Below are positions 1-9,011 of a DNA stretch of 64,000 bases, in pieces; position 1 is the stretch's first letter, and each line of letters opens with the position of its first letter. The notes under the pieces are model-generated. The model worked only from the letters and a program-made list of their open reading frames with translations. It had not been told where the DNA came from and did not search any database. A program made the position numbers and the translations under genes. The DNA lies in NCBI GenBank assembly GCA_017541445.1, contig JAFXZC010000009.1:103699-167698 (forward strand), read 5' to 3'. The DNA is from Bacilli bacterium (GTDB lineage Bacteria; Bacillota_I; Bacilli_A; RF39; UBA660).

Positions 1-995
1 TCACAATATACTAATTCTGTATCACTAAAATACTTTCTAACTATCTTAATAAAATCTATAAAATATAAATCACCATTACTAGGATTTTTACCTACATACT
101 TATTCCAAGGACAATTTAAATATAAAACATCATTTTGTCTATCATTAGCTATATCACTAATAACATCTATCTGTCTAAATCTATAACCCTTTTCTTTAGC
201 CCAATTAGCTAAATATTTAATATATTCTTCCCAGAACAATAATACTATTCTTCTACATTCCTCAGGACTCTTATTAGCTAATTCTCTTTCTAAAGAAGAA
301 GGAAATATATTAGCATTCAATAAATTAGATAACTTAATTTGCTTACCATGTTCTATAGCAAAATCAAATACTCTTTCTAAATGTTCTAAAGAAATAGCAT
401 TTTTATTAAATTCACCATCAATAAATAAAGGAGAACTACTTTTAACAACCATATCCATTCTTGAATCTAAATCATCATTTACTAAATCAACATTCCTCAT
501 AAAATTACTACGTAATTTCTTCATATCATCAAAAGATATCTTTTCTAACATAGAACAAATAGTAATATTAATATCTTTATATTTATTAATTAATTCATCT
601 CTACCTCTAATAAAATATAACATTTTACCCTCTAAAGAATAATCTAATGCATCTGCTTCATCATATAATTTAAATAACTCTACCATTAATACATTAATAC
701 TATCTCCAAAGAATTTATCAGGATTTGAAACATTATGTTGTTTATTATAGTTTTCTAACATATTATTAATAAATGTCTTTTCAGCTTCTTGTGGATCTAC
801 ACGAACATCCATTAAACTTGCTAAAGAAGCATCAACTATCTTAATAGCTTCATCATAACTACATTCTAAAGACATATACTTAGTTACTAAATCTTCTACT
901 TTCTCATCACTTATCATACCGGGATAATTTGAATTTAATTCACTAGCTAAATCCCTAATATGACTCTCCAACCTTATTCTTTCAGTCCCAGTCAT
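1..995 (-). CDS. Partial GH10-like TIM-barrel protein (C-terminus off the left edge)
   Basis: An open frame of 331 codons starts at an ATG (993-995) preceded by AAGAGGTG at good spacing, and runs off the left edge, so the C-terminus is missing. The first half (starting MTGTERIRLESHIRD) is helical and unrecognised. The second half follows the layout of family 10 glycoside hydrolases: an FDFAIEHGKQIK stretch where GH10 has its conserved GH-LVWH strand, then EEYIKYLANWAKEKGY, then RQIDVISDIA where GH10 has its WDVVNE acid/base strand, then a W-x4-G segment and TELVYC. The acid/base Glu seems to be replaced and there is no signal peptide, so an intracellular, possibly non-catalytic relative is likely. 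The family call rests on motif layout only. Confidence 0.45.
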   Translation of the reverse strand, partial: MTGTERIRLESHIRDLASELNSNYPGMISDEKVEDLVTKYMSLECSYDEAIKIVDASLASLMDVRVDPQEAEKTFINNMLENYNKQHNVSNPDKFFGDSINVLMVELFKLYDEADALDYSLEGKMLYFIRGRDELINKYKDINITICSMLEKISFDDMKKLRSNFMRNVDLVNDDLDSRMDMVVKSSSPLFIDGEFNKNAISLEHLERVFDFAIEHGKQIKLSNLLNANIFPSSLERELANKSPEECRRIVLLFWEEYIKYLANWAKEKGYRFRQIDVISDIANDRQNDVLYLNCPWNKYVGKNPSNGDLYFIDFIKIVRKYFSDTELVYC

Positions 996-1045
996 ATAAA
1001 ACACCTCTTAAACCAAAATAATTCACTAAATGTATAATAACACAC

Positions 1046-1070
1046 AAAAAAGAGATTATCATCTCTTTTA
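1046..1070 (-). terminator. Rho-independent terminator
   Basis: On the minus strand the stem AAAGAGAT/ATCTCTTT is followed by a T run. It overlaps the stop codon of the gene ending at 1068. Confidence 0.75.
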
Positions 1071-1931
1071 TTTATATACCTCACTACTAACATAATAATA
1101 CTTATTATTTTCATCCAACTTAAAAATATGTTTAAAAGTTAAATTATCACTACTCTTTAATTCATAATAATGACTTTCTGCATCATAAGAATGTAAATAA
1201 TAATTACTATAATTAGTATTTACTTCTATACCAACTCTTTTATCAACTAAATAGCCTTTATCATAAATAACAATAGTATTATCTTCATCAATAGTTACTT
1301 TAACTATTTCAAACTTATTAATTATTTCTCCTCCATCAGTAGCACTAGAAACTACTTTACCACACATATAGCTTCCATCTTCTTGTAATAAACATAGCAA
1401 ATTATCTTTAGGTCTATATTCCTCCACAAGATCAACACTACCATTTTTAAAATCTACTCTTAAACCAGATTCTAAATTAGATTTAGTAATATAAAATACT
1501 TTACAATAATCTTGATTAGTTGAAGTACCATCTTCATTTTCAATAGAATCTACTAAGAAATTATTAGCACAATAAATAGAACCATACCAAGAACGAGGAA
1601 TAGTATCTTCTTTATAATATTTATTATTTAATACATTATCAAAAGCTATTTTAAGTTTAACATCATTATCTAAAGAATCTATATTAGCTCCTTTAGAATT
1701 ATATAAATATACTTTATTTTTTAAAAAATTATCTAATTCAGCAATAGTTTCACTAAATTCACTATTATTAGTTATATCTTTTGTTCCAATTTCAGTTGCA
1801 ATAGGAGTAGAGTCTTCTTCTTCTAATAAATATTTATTAGCTAAGTAATATCCTCCACCTACACCTAATCCTAGAAATATTACAAATAGCAAAAATTTCA
1901 AAAATCCGCCAGATTTATTTCTTTTAGCCAC
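1068..1931 (-). CDS. Hypothetical membrane-anchored extracytoplasmic protein
   Basis: I do not recognise a family. I place the start at a GTG (1929-1931) because GGAGAT lies 6 bases upstream. That gives about 287 residues beginning MAKRNKSGGFLKFLL; longer in-frame starts lack a ribosome binding site. One N-terminal membrane helix (about residues 10-30) follows a positively charged tip, so the rest should face outward. The exterior part has four cysteines arranged as two possible pairs (SIYCA, DYCKV, LLCLL, YMCGK), which could form disulfides, and many Tyr/Asp/Asn residues as in extracellular beta-rich proteins. It sits between two terminators and is probably a single-gene unit. Confidence 0.6.
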   Translation of the reverse strand: MAKRNKSGGFLKFLLFVIFLGLGVGGGYYLANKYLLEEEDSTPIATEIGTKDITNNSEFSETIAELDNFLKNKVYLYNSKGANIDSLDNDVKLKIAFDNVLNNKYYKEDTIPRSWYGSIYCANNFLVDSIENEDGTSTNQDYCKVFYITKSNLESGLRVDFKNGSVDLVEEYRPKDNLLCLLQEDGSYMCGKVVSSATDGGEIINKFEIVKVTIDEDNTIVIYDKGYLVDKRVGIEVNTNYSNYYLHSYDAESHYYELKSSDNLTFKHIFKLDENNKYYYVSSEVYK

Positions 1932-1968
1932 GTGAACATCTCCAATCCATAACATAATTATATCAAAA

Positions 1969-1994
1969 AATATCACAAAAATCTTGTGATATTT
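1969..1994 (-). terminator. Rho-independent terminator of the upstream hydrolase gene
   Basis: The minus-strand stem AATATCACA/TGTGATATT is followed by T6. It lies between the stop at 2025 and the start of the next gene. Confidence 0.7.
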
Positions 1995-2024
1995 ACAAAA
2001 ATAATCAACATAGTGTTAAGTAAA

Positions 2025-3035
2025 TCAATTTATAAAAGTATTTACCATAAATTCATAAAACTTCTCTTCTTCTTCAAAATGAGGAAAATGAGATGATTCT
2101 TCAAATAAAATATATTCTTTATTATCACATTCTATACTATCAAAGTATTCTTTTGCTAACTTAGGATTAGTTGTTCCATCATATTTACCCATTACCATAT
2201 AAACTGGAATATCTACTTTATTAACTATCTTATCTAAAGGTTCTTTAATTACTTCTTCCCATAATATATCCATATATTTAGAACCATAATAATATCTAAT
2301 ACCATCTAATAAATTAGACTCTCTACTAAATAAATAACTTCTAGTTAATTCTTTACCAATATCAACATTTCTTTCTTGATACCCATATTTATGTAAAATA
2401 CTTCTAGGTACAGACCTTGTTCCATTATCTATATCATCTTTAATACTTTCTAAATACTTAATACTACTAATGTTATTATCTTCTTTTAATATTTCCATTA
2501 TTTCATCATAAGTATATTGTTCACTCTTAATAGAATCAACTACTTGACCAATACCAACAAAAGCTAAATAATTATCTGGTTCTTTATTAACAGCTAACAT
2601 ACCGATATAAGATCCCCAAGAATGACCAACTAATATTATTTTATCTACATCTAAATAATCTTTAATATATTTAGTTAACTCCAATAAATCATTAACATGT
2701 GTCTCAATATGCATATCACTATAATCTTCAAAAAAATGATATGAATTACCTGCTCCTCTTTCAGCATAATTAACTACTATAAAATCTTTTTCTAATAAAT
2801 CTTGATACTTTCTCATAAAAGAATAATCAGGTAAAGAAGGACCCCCATGTACATATAAAATAACAGGATTCTTCTTATCATTACCTCTGATCATAACTTC
2901 TAATTTAGTACCATTTATATCTACATTCTTTATTTCACTAATACCATTATCTATTTTCTTAGTCCAAGTAGGATGACATATATAAATAATTAATAATAAT
3001 AAAATACAACCAATAACAATTAATACTTTCTTCAT
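2025..3035 (-). CDS. Membrane-anchored alpha/beta hydrolase, proline iminopeptidase-like
   Basis: This 336-residue protein has an N-terminal hydrophobic helix (VLIVIGCILLLLIIYI) acting as an uncleaved anchor, then an alpha/beta-hydrolase fold. The oxyanion-hole motif HGGPS is near residue 64, the nucleophile elbow GHSWGS near 138 (Ser nucleophile), an acidic residue lies in MGKYDGTTNP, and the catalytic His is in ESSHFPHFE near the C-terminus. HGGPx plus GHSWG is typical of the proline iminopeptidase branch (peptidase S33), but the substrate cannot be told from sequence. The start has AAGAGGT upstream. A second, more distant hydrolase gene lies directly upstream, separated by a terminator. 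Confidence 0.8.
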   Translation of the reverse strand: MKKVLIVIGCILLLLIIYICHPTWTKKIDNGISEIKNVDINGTKLEVMIRGNDKKNPVILYVHGGPSLPDYSFMRKYQDLLEKDFIVVNYAERGAGNSYHFFEDYSDMHIETHVNDLLELTKYIKDYLDVDKIILVGHSWGSYIGMLAVNKEPDNYLAFVGIGQVVDSIKSEQYTYDEIMEILKEDNNISSIKYLESIKDDIDNGTRSVPRSILHKYGYQERNVDIGKELTRSYLFSRESNLLDGIRYYYGSKYMDILWEEVIKEPLDKIVNKVDIPVYMVMGKYDGTTNPKLAKEYFDSIECDNKEYILFEESSHFPHFEEEEKFYEFMVNTFIN

Positions 3036-3062
3036 ATTTATACCTCTTAATTATTTTAACAT

Positions 3063-3086
3063 AAAAAAAGTCCTAAAAAGGACTTA
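3063..3086 (-). terminator. Rho-independent terminator
   Basis: The minus-strand stem AAGTCC/GGACTT is followed by T7. It overlaps the stop of the hydrolase gene that ends at 3084. Confidence 0.8.
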
Positions 3087-3938
3087 AATTACACCAATCT
3101 CTTTAAAGTATTTAATAATATATTCCATAGCTATATCTACTTCTGCATCACTAAAACCATGTCCAGCACCTTCTATAGTATGTAACTCACTATCTTTATA
3201 AATAGAAACAGCTCTTTCAGACACACTTACTGGAACAGTATGATCATCAGTACCATGTAAAATTAATATTTTCTTATCCTCATTCTTTATCATATCAAAC
3301 ATATTCAAATCTCTAATATCAGTAATATAGTTTCTACCAACAGTAATACTACTAGTAATAGGAAATTCATCAGGAACATTATTATCATCAGGAAATCTAT
3401 TATTAATAAAATCAGGTAAAGTTAAAGCTGGGTATAATAAAACAGCACCTCTAATATCTTTATCTTCTACAGAAATATAAGCACTTAATAAACCACCTTG
3501 ACTAGAACCCATTACTATAATTTTATCTTTATCAACAAAATCCCATGTTCTAATTTCTTCTATAGCTAATTTTAAATCATCTAATTCTGTCATAATAGAC
3601 ATTTCAGTAGTTTTACCATCACTTTTACTTCTAGAAGAACCACCTCTATAATCAATACATAAAGTAGCAATATCATTTTCTAATAACTTCTCAGCATAAT
3701 AACTTCCAGCTCTATAAGTAGCACCTAATCCATGAGAATAAATAACAATCGGTACTTTGTCTTTCTTATTAGGTTTATATAATTCAGCATATATCTTTTG
3801 TTTTTCATCATTAGTAAAATAAACATCTTCTACACTATAATCATTCAAATTTTTACCAGTTTTACTACTATATCCTAATACCATAACTACTACTATAATA
3901 CATATAATAAATAAAACTATTATTATTCTTTTCTTCAT
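3084..3938 (-). CDS. Alpha/beta hydrolase, dienelactone hydrolase / feruloyl esterase-like
   Basis: About 284 residues, starting at the second possible ATG (3936-3938), which has GGTGA upstream; the earlier ATG has no ribosome binding site. An N-terminal membrane helix is followed by an esterase fold. Visible motifs are the HG of VIYSHGLGAT, the nucleophile elbow GSSQGG, the acid in LHGTDDHTVP and the histidine in EGAGHGF. These match intracellular-type cinnamoyl/feruloyl esterases and acyl-peptidase-like S9 proteins, here tethered to the membrane. The physiological substrate is unknown. The gene is flanked by two terminators. Confidence 0.78.
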   Translation of the reverse strand: MKKRIIIVLFIICIIVVVMVLGYSSKTGKNLNDYSVEDVYFTNDEKQKIYAELYKPNKKDKVPIVIYSHGLGATYRAGSYYAEKLLENDIATLCIDYRGGSSRSKSDGKTTEMSIMTELDDLKLAIEEIRTWDFVDKDKIIVMGSSQGGLLSAYISVEDKDIRGAVLLYPALTLPDFINNRFPDDNNVPDEFPITSSITVGRNYITDIRDLNMFDMIKNEDKKILILHGTDDHTVPVSVSERAVSIYKDSELHTIEGAGHGFSDAEVDIAMEYIIKYFKEIGVI

Positions 3939-3957
3939 ATTCTTCACCATTTACTAG

Positions 3958-3979
3958 AAAAATTCGGTTATACCGAATT
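3958..3979 (-). terminator. Rho-independent terminator overlapping a stop codon
   Basis: The minus-strand stem AATTCGG/CCGAATT is followed by a short T run. The TAA stop of the gene ending at 3968 lies in the loop. Confidence 0.65.
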
Positions 3980-4810
3980 TACTACTTCATTTTTTCTTTT
4001 TTTAAAAATATTATATAAAACAATTAACACTATACCTAAAACAAATTCACCTAATCCAATATATAATATTCTATTAAAATTCATCTCTCTAAATACTTCT
4101 ACAGAAGAATCACTACCAGATATAAAACCCTGAGAGAATTTAACAATACCATATAACAACATAATTAATATACCATCTATAATAGTAGGTACTGCAGTAG
4201 GTATCATCCATTTAATATAAGACCAATTAATTAACATTAATAAACCAATTAATACTAAAATAATAGCTATAATAACAATTCTAAATGTAGTAGATATAAA
4301 TTTAGTAAACCCTACAACTAAATTAGTAAAAGATTCTCCAGAATCTCCTAATTCTTTATCCATATCTTTAAACCTATCATTAAAAAATTTATTAATATCT
4401 TCTTTTGATAAATTTTCTTCTATATATTCATCTTTAACTTCTTCCCCAGTTAACTCTTCAATTTCTTTCTTATGATCATCTATATAATCAAGAATCATAT
4501 CATATTCCTTATCAGTTATTTCTATTGAACCACTTCCAGATTTATAATTAGAATACTTATCAAATACAAGATTAATAAATTCTTCAACTCTTTTATCTTT
4601 ATACAAACTTTCAACTTTTTCTAATTTATCATCATCTAAACCACTATTAGCAGCTTTATCTAAATTATCATTAATAACTTCTTTAATAGCAGAACCAATT
4701 ATATTATTTTTAATAAAATCTTCAGCTATAAAAGATAATGGTAATATTAATAACAATACAAATAAAACAAAACTAATTAGTATAGAACCTAATACTTTTA
4801 ATACTTTCAT
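3968..4810 (-). CDS. Hypothetical polytopic membrane protein with an extracytoplasmic domain
   Basis: About 280 residues. The start is the ATG at 4808-4810, with AGAGGT upstream; an upstream in-frame extension would run through rpsI and is not credible. Topology from hydrophobicity: one N-terminal helix (about 5-27), a charged helical loop of about 140 residues, a pair of helices (about 170-225) and a last helix before the lysine-rich tail FKKRKNE. No conserved catalytic motif is visible and I do not recognise the family. It follows the rplM-rpsI unit but is separated from it by a strong terminator. Confidence 0.6.
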   Translation of the reverse strand: MKVLKVLGSILISFVLFVLLLILPLSFIAEDFIKNNIIGSAIKEVINDNLDKAANSGLDDDKLEKVESLYKDKRVEEFINLVFDKYSNYKSGSGSIEITDKEYDMILDYIDDHKKEIEELTGEEVKDEYIEENLSKEDINKFFNDRFKDMDKELGDSGESFTNLVVGFTKFISTTFRIVIIAIILVLIGLLMLINWSYIKWMIPTAVPTIIDGILIMLLYGIVKFSQGFISGSDSSVEVFREMNFNRILYIGLGEFVLGIVLIVLYNIFKKRKNEVVNSV

Positions 4811-4843
4811 ATAATACCTCTTTCTAAAATAATTATAACATAA

Positions 4844-4870
4844 AAAAAGTTCGATTATATCGAACTTTTT
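4844..4870 (-). terminator. Rho-independent terminator of rplM-rpsI
   Basis: The near-perfect stem AAAAAGTTCGA/TCGAACTTTTT ends in a T run on the minus strand, 17 bases after the rpsI stop. Confidence 0.85.
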
Positions 4871-4886
4871 GAAACATTGAAATAAA

Positions 4887-5306
4887 TTATCTCTTACTGA
4901 ATTGTGGAGCACGACGTGCTTTTTTAAGACCTGGTTTTTTACGTTCTTTAGCTCTAGAATCTCTAGTAACAAATCCGTTAGTCTTAAGTACTTTACGATA
5001 AGCATCTTCTCTAGATTGATCAGCATCTGCATCGAATGCTAATAATGCTCTAGTAATACCTAATCTAATAGCACCAGTTTGACCTGAGAAACCGCCACCT
5101 CTAACTGTAACATCAACATCGAATTTATCTTCATTTCCAGTAGCAACTAAAGGTTGTTTTAAATCCATTACTAATACTGCAAAAGGCATATATTCATTAA
5201 CATCTTTACCATTAACAGTAATCTTACCTTTTCCTGCAGTTAATCTAACTTGAGCAATAGAACGTTTTCTACGTCCAGTAGCTGTCCATACTTGTTTATT
5301 AGCCAT
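4887..5306 (-). CDS. rpsI: 30S ribosomal protein S9
   Basis: 139 residues, close to the usual bacterial length. The protein shows the S9 hallmarks: [13 protein letters not shown] near the N-terminus, the [12 protein letters not shown] segment in the middle, and the basic C-terminal tail [12 protein letters not shown], whose final Arg contacts P-site tRNA. It follows rplM by 13 bases, the standard bacterial pairing, and both are last in the ecf-truA-rplM-rpsI cluster. Confidence 0.97.
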   Translation of the reverse strand: MANKQVWTATGRRKRSIAQVRLTAGKGKITVNGKDVNEYMPFAVLVMDLKQPLVATGNEDKFDVDVTVRGGGFSGQTGAIRLGITRALLAFDADADQSREDAYRKVLKTNGFVTRDSRAKERKKPGLKKARRAPQFSKR

Positions 5307-5319
5307 AATTTAATCCTCC

Positions 5320-5751
5320 CTAGTTTACTTTCATTTCAGATGGTTTTTGAGCAGCATGTTTATGATCAGGACCAGCATAAACGAATAATTTCTTACCCAT
5401 TTCTCTTCCTAATCTACCTTTTGGTAACATACCACGTACAGCTCTTTCAACCATTTCTTCAGGATATTGAGCAATCATTGTTTTAGCAGTTCTTTCTCTT
5501 AATCCTCCTGGATATCCACTATGATTGTAATATTTCTTATCAGTTAGTTTCTTTCCAGTTAATTTAACCTTTTCAGCATTTACTACGATTACGTAGTCTC
5601 CACAATCAACGTGAGGTGTATAAGTTGGTTTATGTTTTCCTTCTAATACAGTAGAAACTTTAGTAGCTAATCTACCTAAAGCAACACCCTCAGCATCAAT
5701 TACATACCATTTACGTTCAACAGTTTCTTTTTTTTGCATAAATGTATTCAT
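5320..5751 (-). CDS. rplM: 50S ribosomal protein L13
   Basis: I choose the ATG at 5749-5751 because AAGGGA lies upstream; this gives 143 residues ([19 protein letters not shown]), the normal L13 length, while a longer in-frame start adds 15 uncharacteristic residues. Conserved blocks include [23 protein letters not shown] and the VRGMLP segment. L13 is an early 23S rRNA assembly protein. The leader (about 5752-5830) holds the phrase GCAGAGGAGAATCG just before the ribosome binding site. This may be the autoregulatory L13 leader RNA found in Bacillota, but I could not fold it to confirm. Confidence 0.96.
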   Translation of the reverse strand: MNTFMQKKETVERKWYVIDAEGVALGRLATKVSTVLEGKHKPTYTPHVDCGDYVIVVNAEKVKLTGKKLTDKKYYNHSGYPGGLRERTAKTMIAQYPEEMVERAVRGMLPKGRLGREMGKKLFVYAGPDHKHAAQKPSEMKVN

Positions 5752-5850
5752 TATAATTTCCCTTTCACGATTCTCCTCTGCTTCAACTTCCCACATCTAA
5801 CAAATTTGAATCAATAAAATGTACCGATTAAAATTATAAGTAAATAAACA

Positions 5851-5879
5851 AAAAAAGTCAAACAAATTATGACTTTTTC
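5851..5879 (-). terminator. Rho-independent terminator after truA
   Basis: The minus-strand stem AAAAAGTC/GACTTTTT is followed by a T run, 12 bases past the truA stop. It separates the ecf-truA unit from rplM-rpsI. Confidence 0.75.
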
Positions 5880-5890
5880 TTACTTTTTTA

Positions 5891-6610
5891 TCAATATTCG
5901 ACACTTTCTAGATATAATCCACTAGCTGGAGCAGTATAAATACTAATTTCATCCTTACTTTCTAAAGCATTCTTAATATATTCTATACTCTTATTTCCCC
6001 TTGCAACATCTATCATAGCTCCAACCATATTCCTAACCATATATCTATAAAAACTCTTACCACTAAATGTAATATTCATAATATTATCTTTCATATCAAA
6101 ATTTATATCATAAACAACACATTCTGTATTATCTCTTTCTCCAGATACAAAATTATGAAAATCATGAACTCCTATAAATAATTTAGCTACTTCCTTCATC
6201 TTATCTATATCTAATTTATATTCTGGTTGATAATAATAATCATTCTTACAAGGATCATATTCACCAAAATTAATTTTATATACATATTCTTTCTTTAAAA
6301 CATTAAATCTAGCATGAAAATTATCATCTACTTCTTTAACATCACTAACAAATATATATGGTTTAACTAAACTATTTAAAGCCTCTTTTAAACCATATGT
6401 ATCAATATTAATATCTAATTTAAAAGAAACACATTGACCATGAGCATGAACCCCTCTATCAGTTCTCCCTGCCCCTTTAATTAATACTTCTTTCTTATTA
6501 ATCTTACTTAAAGCTTCTTCTAATACTTTCTGTACACTAGTTTCTTCATTAAGTCTCTGAAATCCATAAAACTTACTGCCATCATAAGCTACCTTAATAA
6601 CATAATTCAC
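5891..6610 (-). CDS. truA: tRNA pseudouridine(38-40) synthase TruA
   Basis: 239 residues, normal for TruA. The catalytic motif GAGRTDRGVHAHGQ (catalytic Asp in RTDRGVHA) lies near residue 47, and the C-terminal RYMVRNMVGAMIDVARG block is typical. The start is a GTG (6608-6610) with GGTGAG upstream, one base after the ecfT stop, so it is probably translationally coupled. The order ecfA-ecfA-ecfT-truA is the standard Bacillota arrangement. Confidence 0.95.
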   Translation of the reverse strand: MNYVIKVAYDGSKFYGFQRLNEETSVQKVLEEALSKINKKEVLIKGAGRTDRGVHAHGQCVSFKLDINIDTYGLKEALNSLVKPYIFVSDVKEVDDNFHARFNVLKKEYVYKINFGEYDPCKNDYYYQPEYKLDIDKMKEVAKLFIGVHDFHNFVSGERDNTECVVYDINFDMKDNIMNITFSGKSFYRYMVRNMVGAMIDVARGNKSIEYIKNALESKDEISIYTAPASGLYLESVEY

Positions 6611-6611
6611 A

Positions 6612-7343
6612 CTATCTCACCACCATAATATAATAAACAATTAAAAATACATCATATAAAACTATTACATAATCAATAAATGATAATTTCTTATGATAAT
6701 TATTTCTTTTATTATAACCATTAAACCCCTTTTTTAATATATATCTTTCTCTTTTTCTTAAATCTTTTTTACTATCTCTATAAATATCTTTAATACTACT
6801 TAATACTAAACCCCATCTAACTATAAAAGATCTATATCTAATATCAAACCCATTATATTCTATATTATCTACTCTATTATTAAGATTCTTAATAAATAAC
6901 TCTTTAAAACACAATAACTTATAAAATTTATATTTAATTCTCTCTTTATATATACCAATATTAAATATACTACCTAAACTATTACTTAAATCTTCTTTAG
7001 TAGTACTAAGAATAATTACATATATAAATAAAATAGTAAAAATAACATATAACAATATATAAGTAATAGACATCCAACTATAATTCTTATATAAAAAGAA
7101 AATATATAAGAATATCAATAATAATTTAAAATTCCATATTACTTTTAAATATTTAAATACATATATATTACTAAATAAAACAAAACCTAATACTAAACTT
7201 ATATTACATATAAATAATATATTATTAAATTTAAAACACAAAACAATAATATATACTATAAAAGATATTATCTTAATAATAGGATTCATATTATGAATAA
7301 TAGATTCTTCATAATTATAACAATGATTATACTTATCTAACAT
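6612..7343 (-). CDS. ecfT: ECF transporter transmembrane component EcfT (divergent)
   Basis: 243 residues with an N-terminal segment NMNPIIKIISFIVYIIV, typical of the EcfT/CbiQ family, followed by several hydrophobic helices. The conserved C-terminal coupling region, which in most EcfT proteins carries two Ala-Arg-Gly motifs contacting the ATPases, is only loosely kept here (NGFDIRYRSFIVRWG, KGFNGYN). EcfT links the two ATPases to a substrate-binding S component; no S component is in the window. The assignment depends partly on position between the ATPase genes and truA. Confidence 0.8.
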   Translation of the reverse strand: MLDKYNHCYNYEESIIHNMNPIIKIISFIVYIIVLCFKFNNILFICNISLVLGFVLFSNIYVFKYLKVIWNFKLLLIFLYIFFLYKNYSWMSITYILLYVIFTILFIYVIILSTTKEDLSNSLGSIFNIGIYKERIKYKFYKLLCFKELFIKNLNNRVDNIEYNGFDIRYRSFIVRWGLVLSSIKDIYRDSKKDLRKRERYILKKGFNGYNKRNNYHKKLSFIDYVIVLYDVFLIVYYIMVVR

Positions 7344-8163
7344 TTCTATATATTTCCTTAATTAATTCTTTAAAATCAGTATATTCCAATATATTATGCC
7401 CTAAAGAATTAACATACTTAGTAAATTCTACTATTTTAGGCATTTCCATATACTTATAAAGTCTATCATCATAAAAAATATCTTTATCTCCATCAATAAC
7501 TAATTTCCCTCTTCTAAAAAGAAATACATTATCAACAAGATTAAACATAAATGTTAAATCACTACTAATTAAAATAATTGTTTTCTTAAAACTATTCTTT
7601 AATTTTAAAAATAACTTCTTAAAATATTCTCTCTCTTTATAATTTAATCCCTTTTCAAAATCACATAATATTAATACTTCAGGATTATAAGAAAGTAAAC
7701 AAGCTAATTCAATCTTTTTAGATTCAACAAAAGATAACTTATTAGGATCTCTATCTAAATAAGTATCATCTAATCCTACCATTTTCAAAGAATCCATTAT
7801 ATGTTTAACTACATTACTACATTTATACTTATAATTAGCCATAAAACTCTTTATTTCATCTTTAACATTATTATTTAAAAATAATTTATTATCAGAATAA
7901 GGCATATAGCCTATCTTTCTTCTAATTAATTCAACATTTTCAATATGACTTGTTCTCTTAATAGATTCTTTATCTATTATTAATTCGCCCTTAGTAGGTC
8001 TCTTTATACATAATAATAATTTACCTAATACATCTAAATCATTACTAATAAAAGAAACAATACTACCACTATTTATTTCTAAATTTACATCTTCAAAATA
8101 CTTCTTCTCTAAAGAAGAACCTTTATTATCTACATAAGAAAGATTATTAAAAACTATTTCCAT
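7333..8163 (-). CDS. ecfA2: ECF transporter ATPase with degenerate ATP-binding motifs
   Basis: 276 residues, ABC-ATPase size and layout (ISNDLDVLGKLLLC, IKRPTKGELIID, RRKIGYMPYSDN, LSYNPEVLILCDFEKGLN). The expected Walker A sequence (G-x4-GK-S/T) is replaced by NDLDVLGKLL, with no Ser/Thr after GK. The signature LSGGQ is LSFVE, the Walker B glutamate region reads LILCDFEKG, and the switch histidine is Ser (LISSDLT). This subunit therefore probably does not hydrolyse ATP normally. It overlaps the downstream ecfT by 11 bases and the upstream ATPase gene by 10. It occupies the ecfA2 position by gene order. Confidence 0.78.
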   Translation of the reverse strand: MEIVFNNLSYVDNKGSSLEKKYFEDVNLEINSGSIVSFISNDLDVLGKLLLCIKRPTKGELIIDKESIKRTSHIENVELIRRKIGYMPYSDNKLFLNNNVKDEIKSFMANYKYKCSNVVKHIMDSLKMVGLDDTYLDRDPNKLSFVESKKIELACLLSYNPEVLILCDFEKGLNYKEREYFKKLFLKLKNSFKKTIILISSDLTFMFNLVDNVFLFRRGKLVIDGDKDIFYDDRLYKYMEMPKIVEFTKYVNSLGHNILEYTDFKELIKEIYRNVR

Positions 8164-8942
8164 ATATTTTTCACCAACTCTTCCTTATTAAAATAAACTC
8201 TATTTAAAACACCATATAACTTTAATTGTAATGATAAATCATATATAAAAGGTAAAGAAAAACCTAATCTCTTTAATAATTTCTCATTCTTAATTACTTC
8301 TAAAGTCTTACCATCTATAGCACTCATACCCTTATATAAACATATTAAATAATCACTATATAAAACATCTTCCATATCAGAAGTAACATTAATTAATATA
8401 GTATTATTACTATTTAAATAATTTAATAAAAGAATCTTAGTTCTATAATTCAAATCTATTAATAAATCATCTATAGCTAAATAACTAGGTTTAATAATAG
8501 CATAAGAAAGAATTTTAATTAAAGTTCTATCATTTCTATTTAAACTATCAATACTTCTTCTTAATAATTTACTAATATTAAAATATTCATTTATTTCATC
8601 TAATCTATCATTAATAATATCTATATCTAAATCAAATTGTTTTAAAGAATAAATAAGTTCTTCTTTAACATTATCATTAATAAATTCAGCATCTCTAAAT
8701 ACAATACCAATTTCTTTTCTTAACTTTGCAAAATTATCATCATTAACTAAAATATCATTTATATATACTTCACCTTTATAAGGAATATCTCCATTTAATA
8801 CTCTTAATAAAGTAGTTTTACCACTACCAGAAGTTCCTATAATACATAAAGTTTTATCTTTTCTTAAAGTATAATTAAAATCTTTAAAGACAGTGATTCC
8901 CTCATAAGATACAGATAGATTTTTAATTCTAATGTTTCCCAC
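8154..8942 (-). CDS. ecfA1: ECF transporter ATPase EcfA (first of pair, intact Walker A)
   Basis: About 262 residues from a GTG at 8940-8942, chosen because AGGTGG lies 5 bases upstream; an in-frame GTG three codons earlier (8951) lacks a site. Walker A is canonical (GTSGSGKTT near residue 36). Other motifs are weak: the Q-loop reads VFRDAE, the signature region is SLNRND rather than LSGGQ, Walker B ends LAIDDLL with Asp for the catalytic Glu, and the switch histidine position is Ser (NVTSDMED). It is first gene of the ecf cluster. It probably binds ATP but may hydrolyse it poorly. Confidence 0.8.
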   Translation of the reverse strand: MGNIRIKNLSVSYEGITVFKDFNYTLRKDKTLCIIGTSGSGKTTLLRVLNGDIPYKGEVYINDILVNDDNFAKLRKEIGIVFRDAEFINDNVKEELIYSLKQFDLDIDIINDRLDEINEYFNISKLLRRSIDSLNRNDRTLIKILSYAIIKPSYLAIDDLLIDLNYRTKILLLNYLNSNNTILINVTSDMEDVLYSDYLICLYKGMSAIDGKTLEVIKNEKLLKRLGFSLPFIYDLSLQLKLYGVLNRVYFNKEELVKNIWK

Positions 8943-8980
8943 TTCTACCACCTACTTAAAAATCTATTATACATAAAAAC

Positions 8981-9011
8981 AAAAAAAAGAAAAGCATTAT
9001 TTATACTTTTC
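8981..9011 (-). terminator. Rho-independent terminator of nrdG
   Basis: The minus-strand stem GAAAAG/CTTTTC is followed by T8. It spans the nrdG stop codon. Confidence 0.7.

Noticed and set aside
1926..1938. CCACGTGAACAT near a gene start, resembling parS
   Set aside because: Only one arm matches; it covers the GTG start and ribosome binding site.
4811..5032. Extended start of the membrane protein ending at 3968
   Set aside because: The extension overlaps rpsI and its terminator; the ATG at 4810 has AGAGGT upstream.
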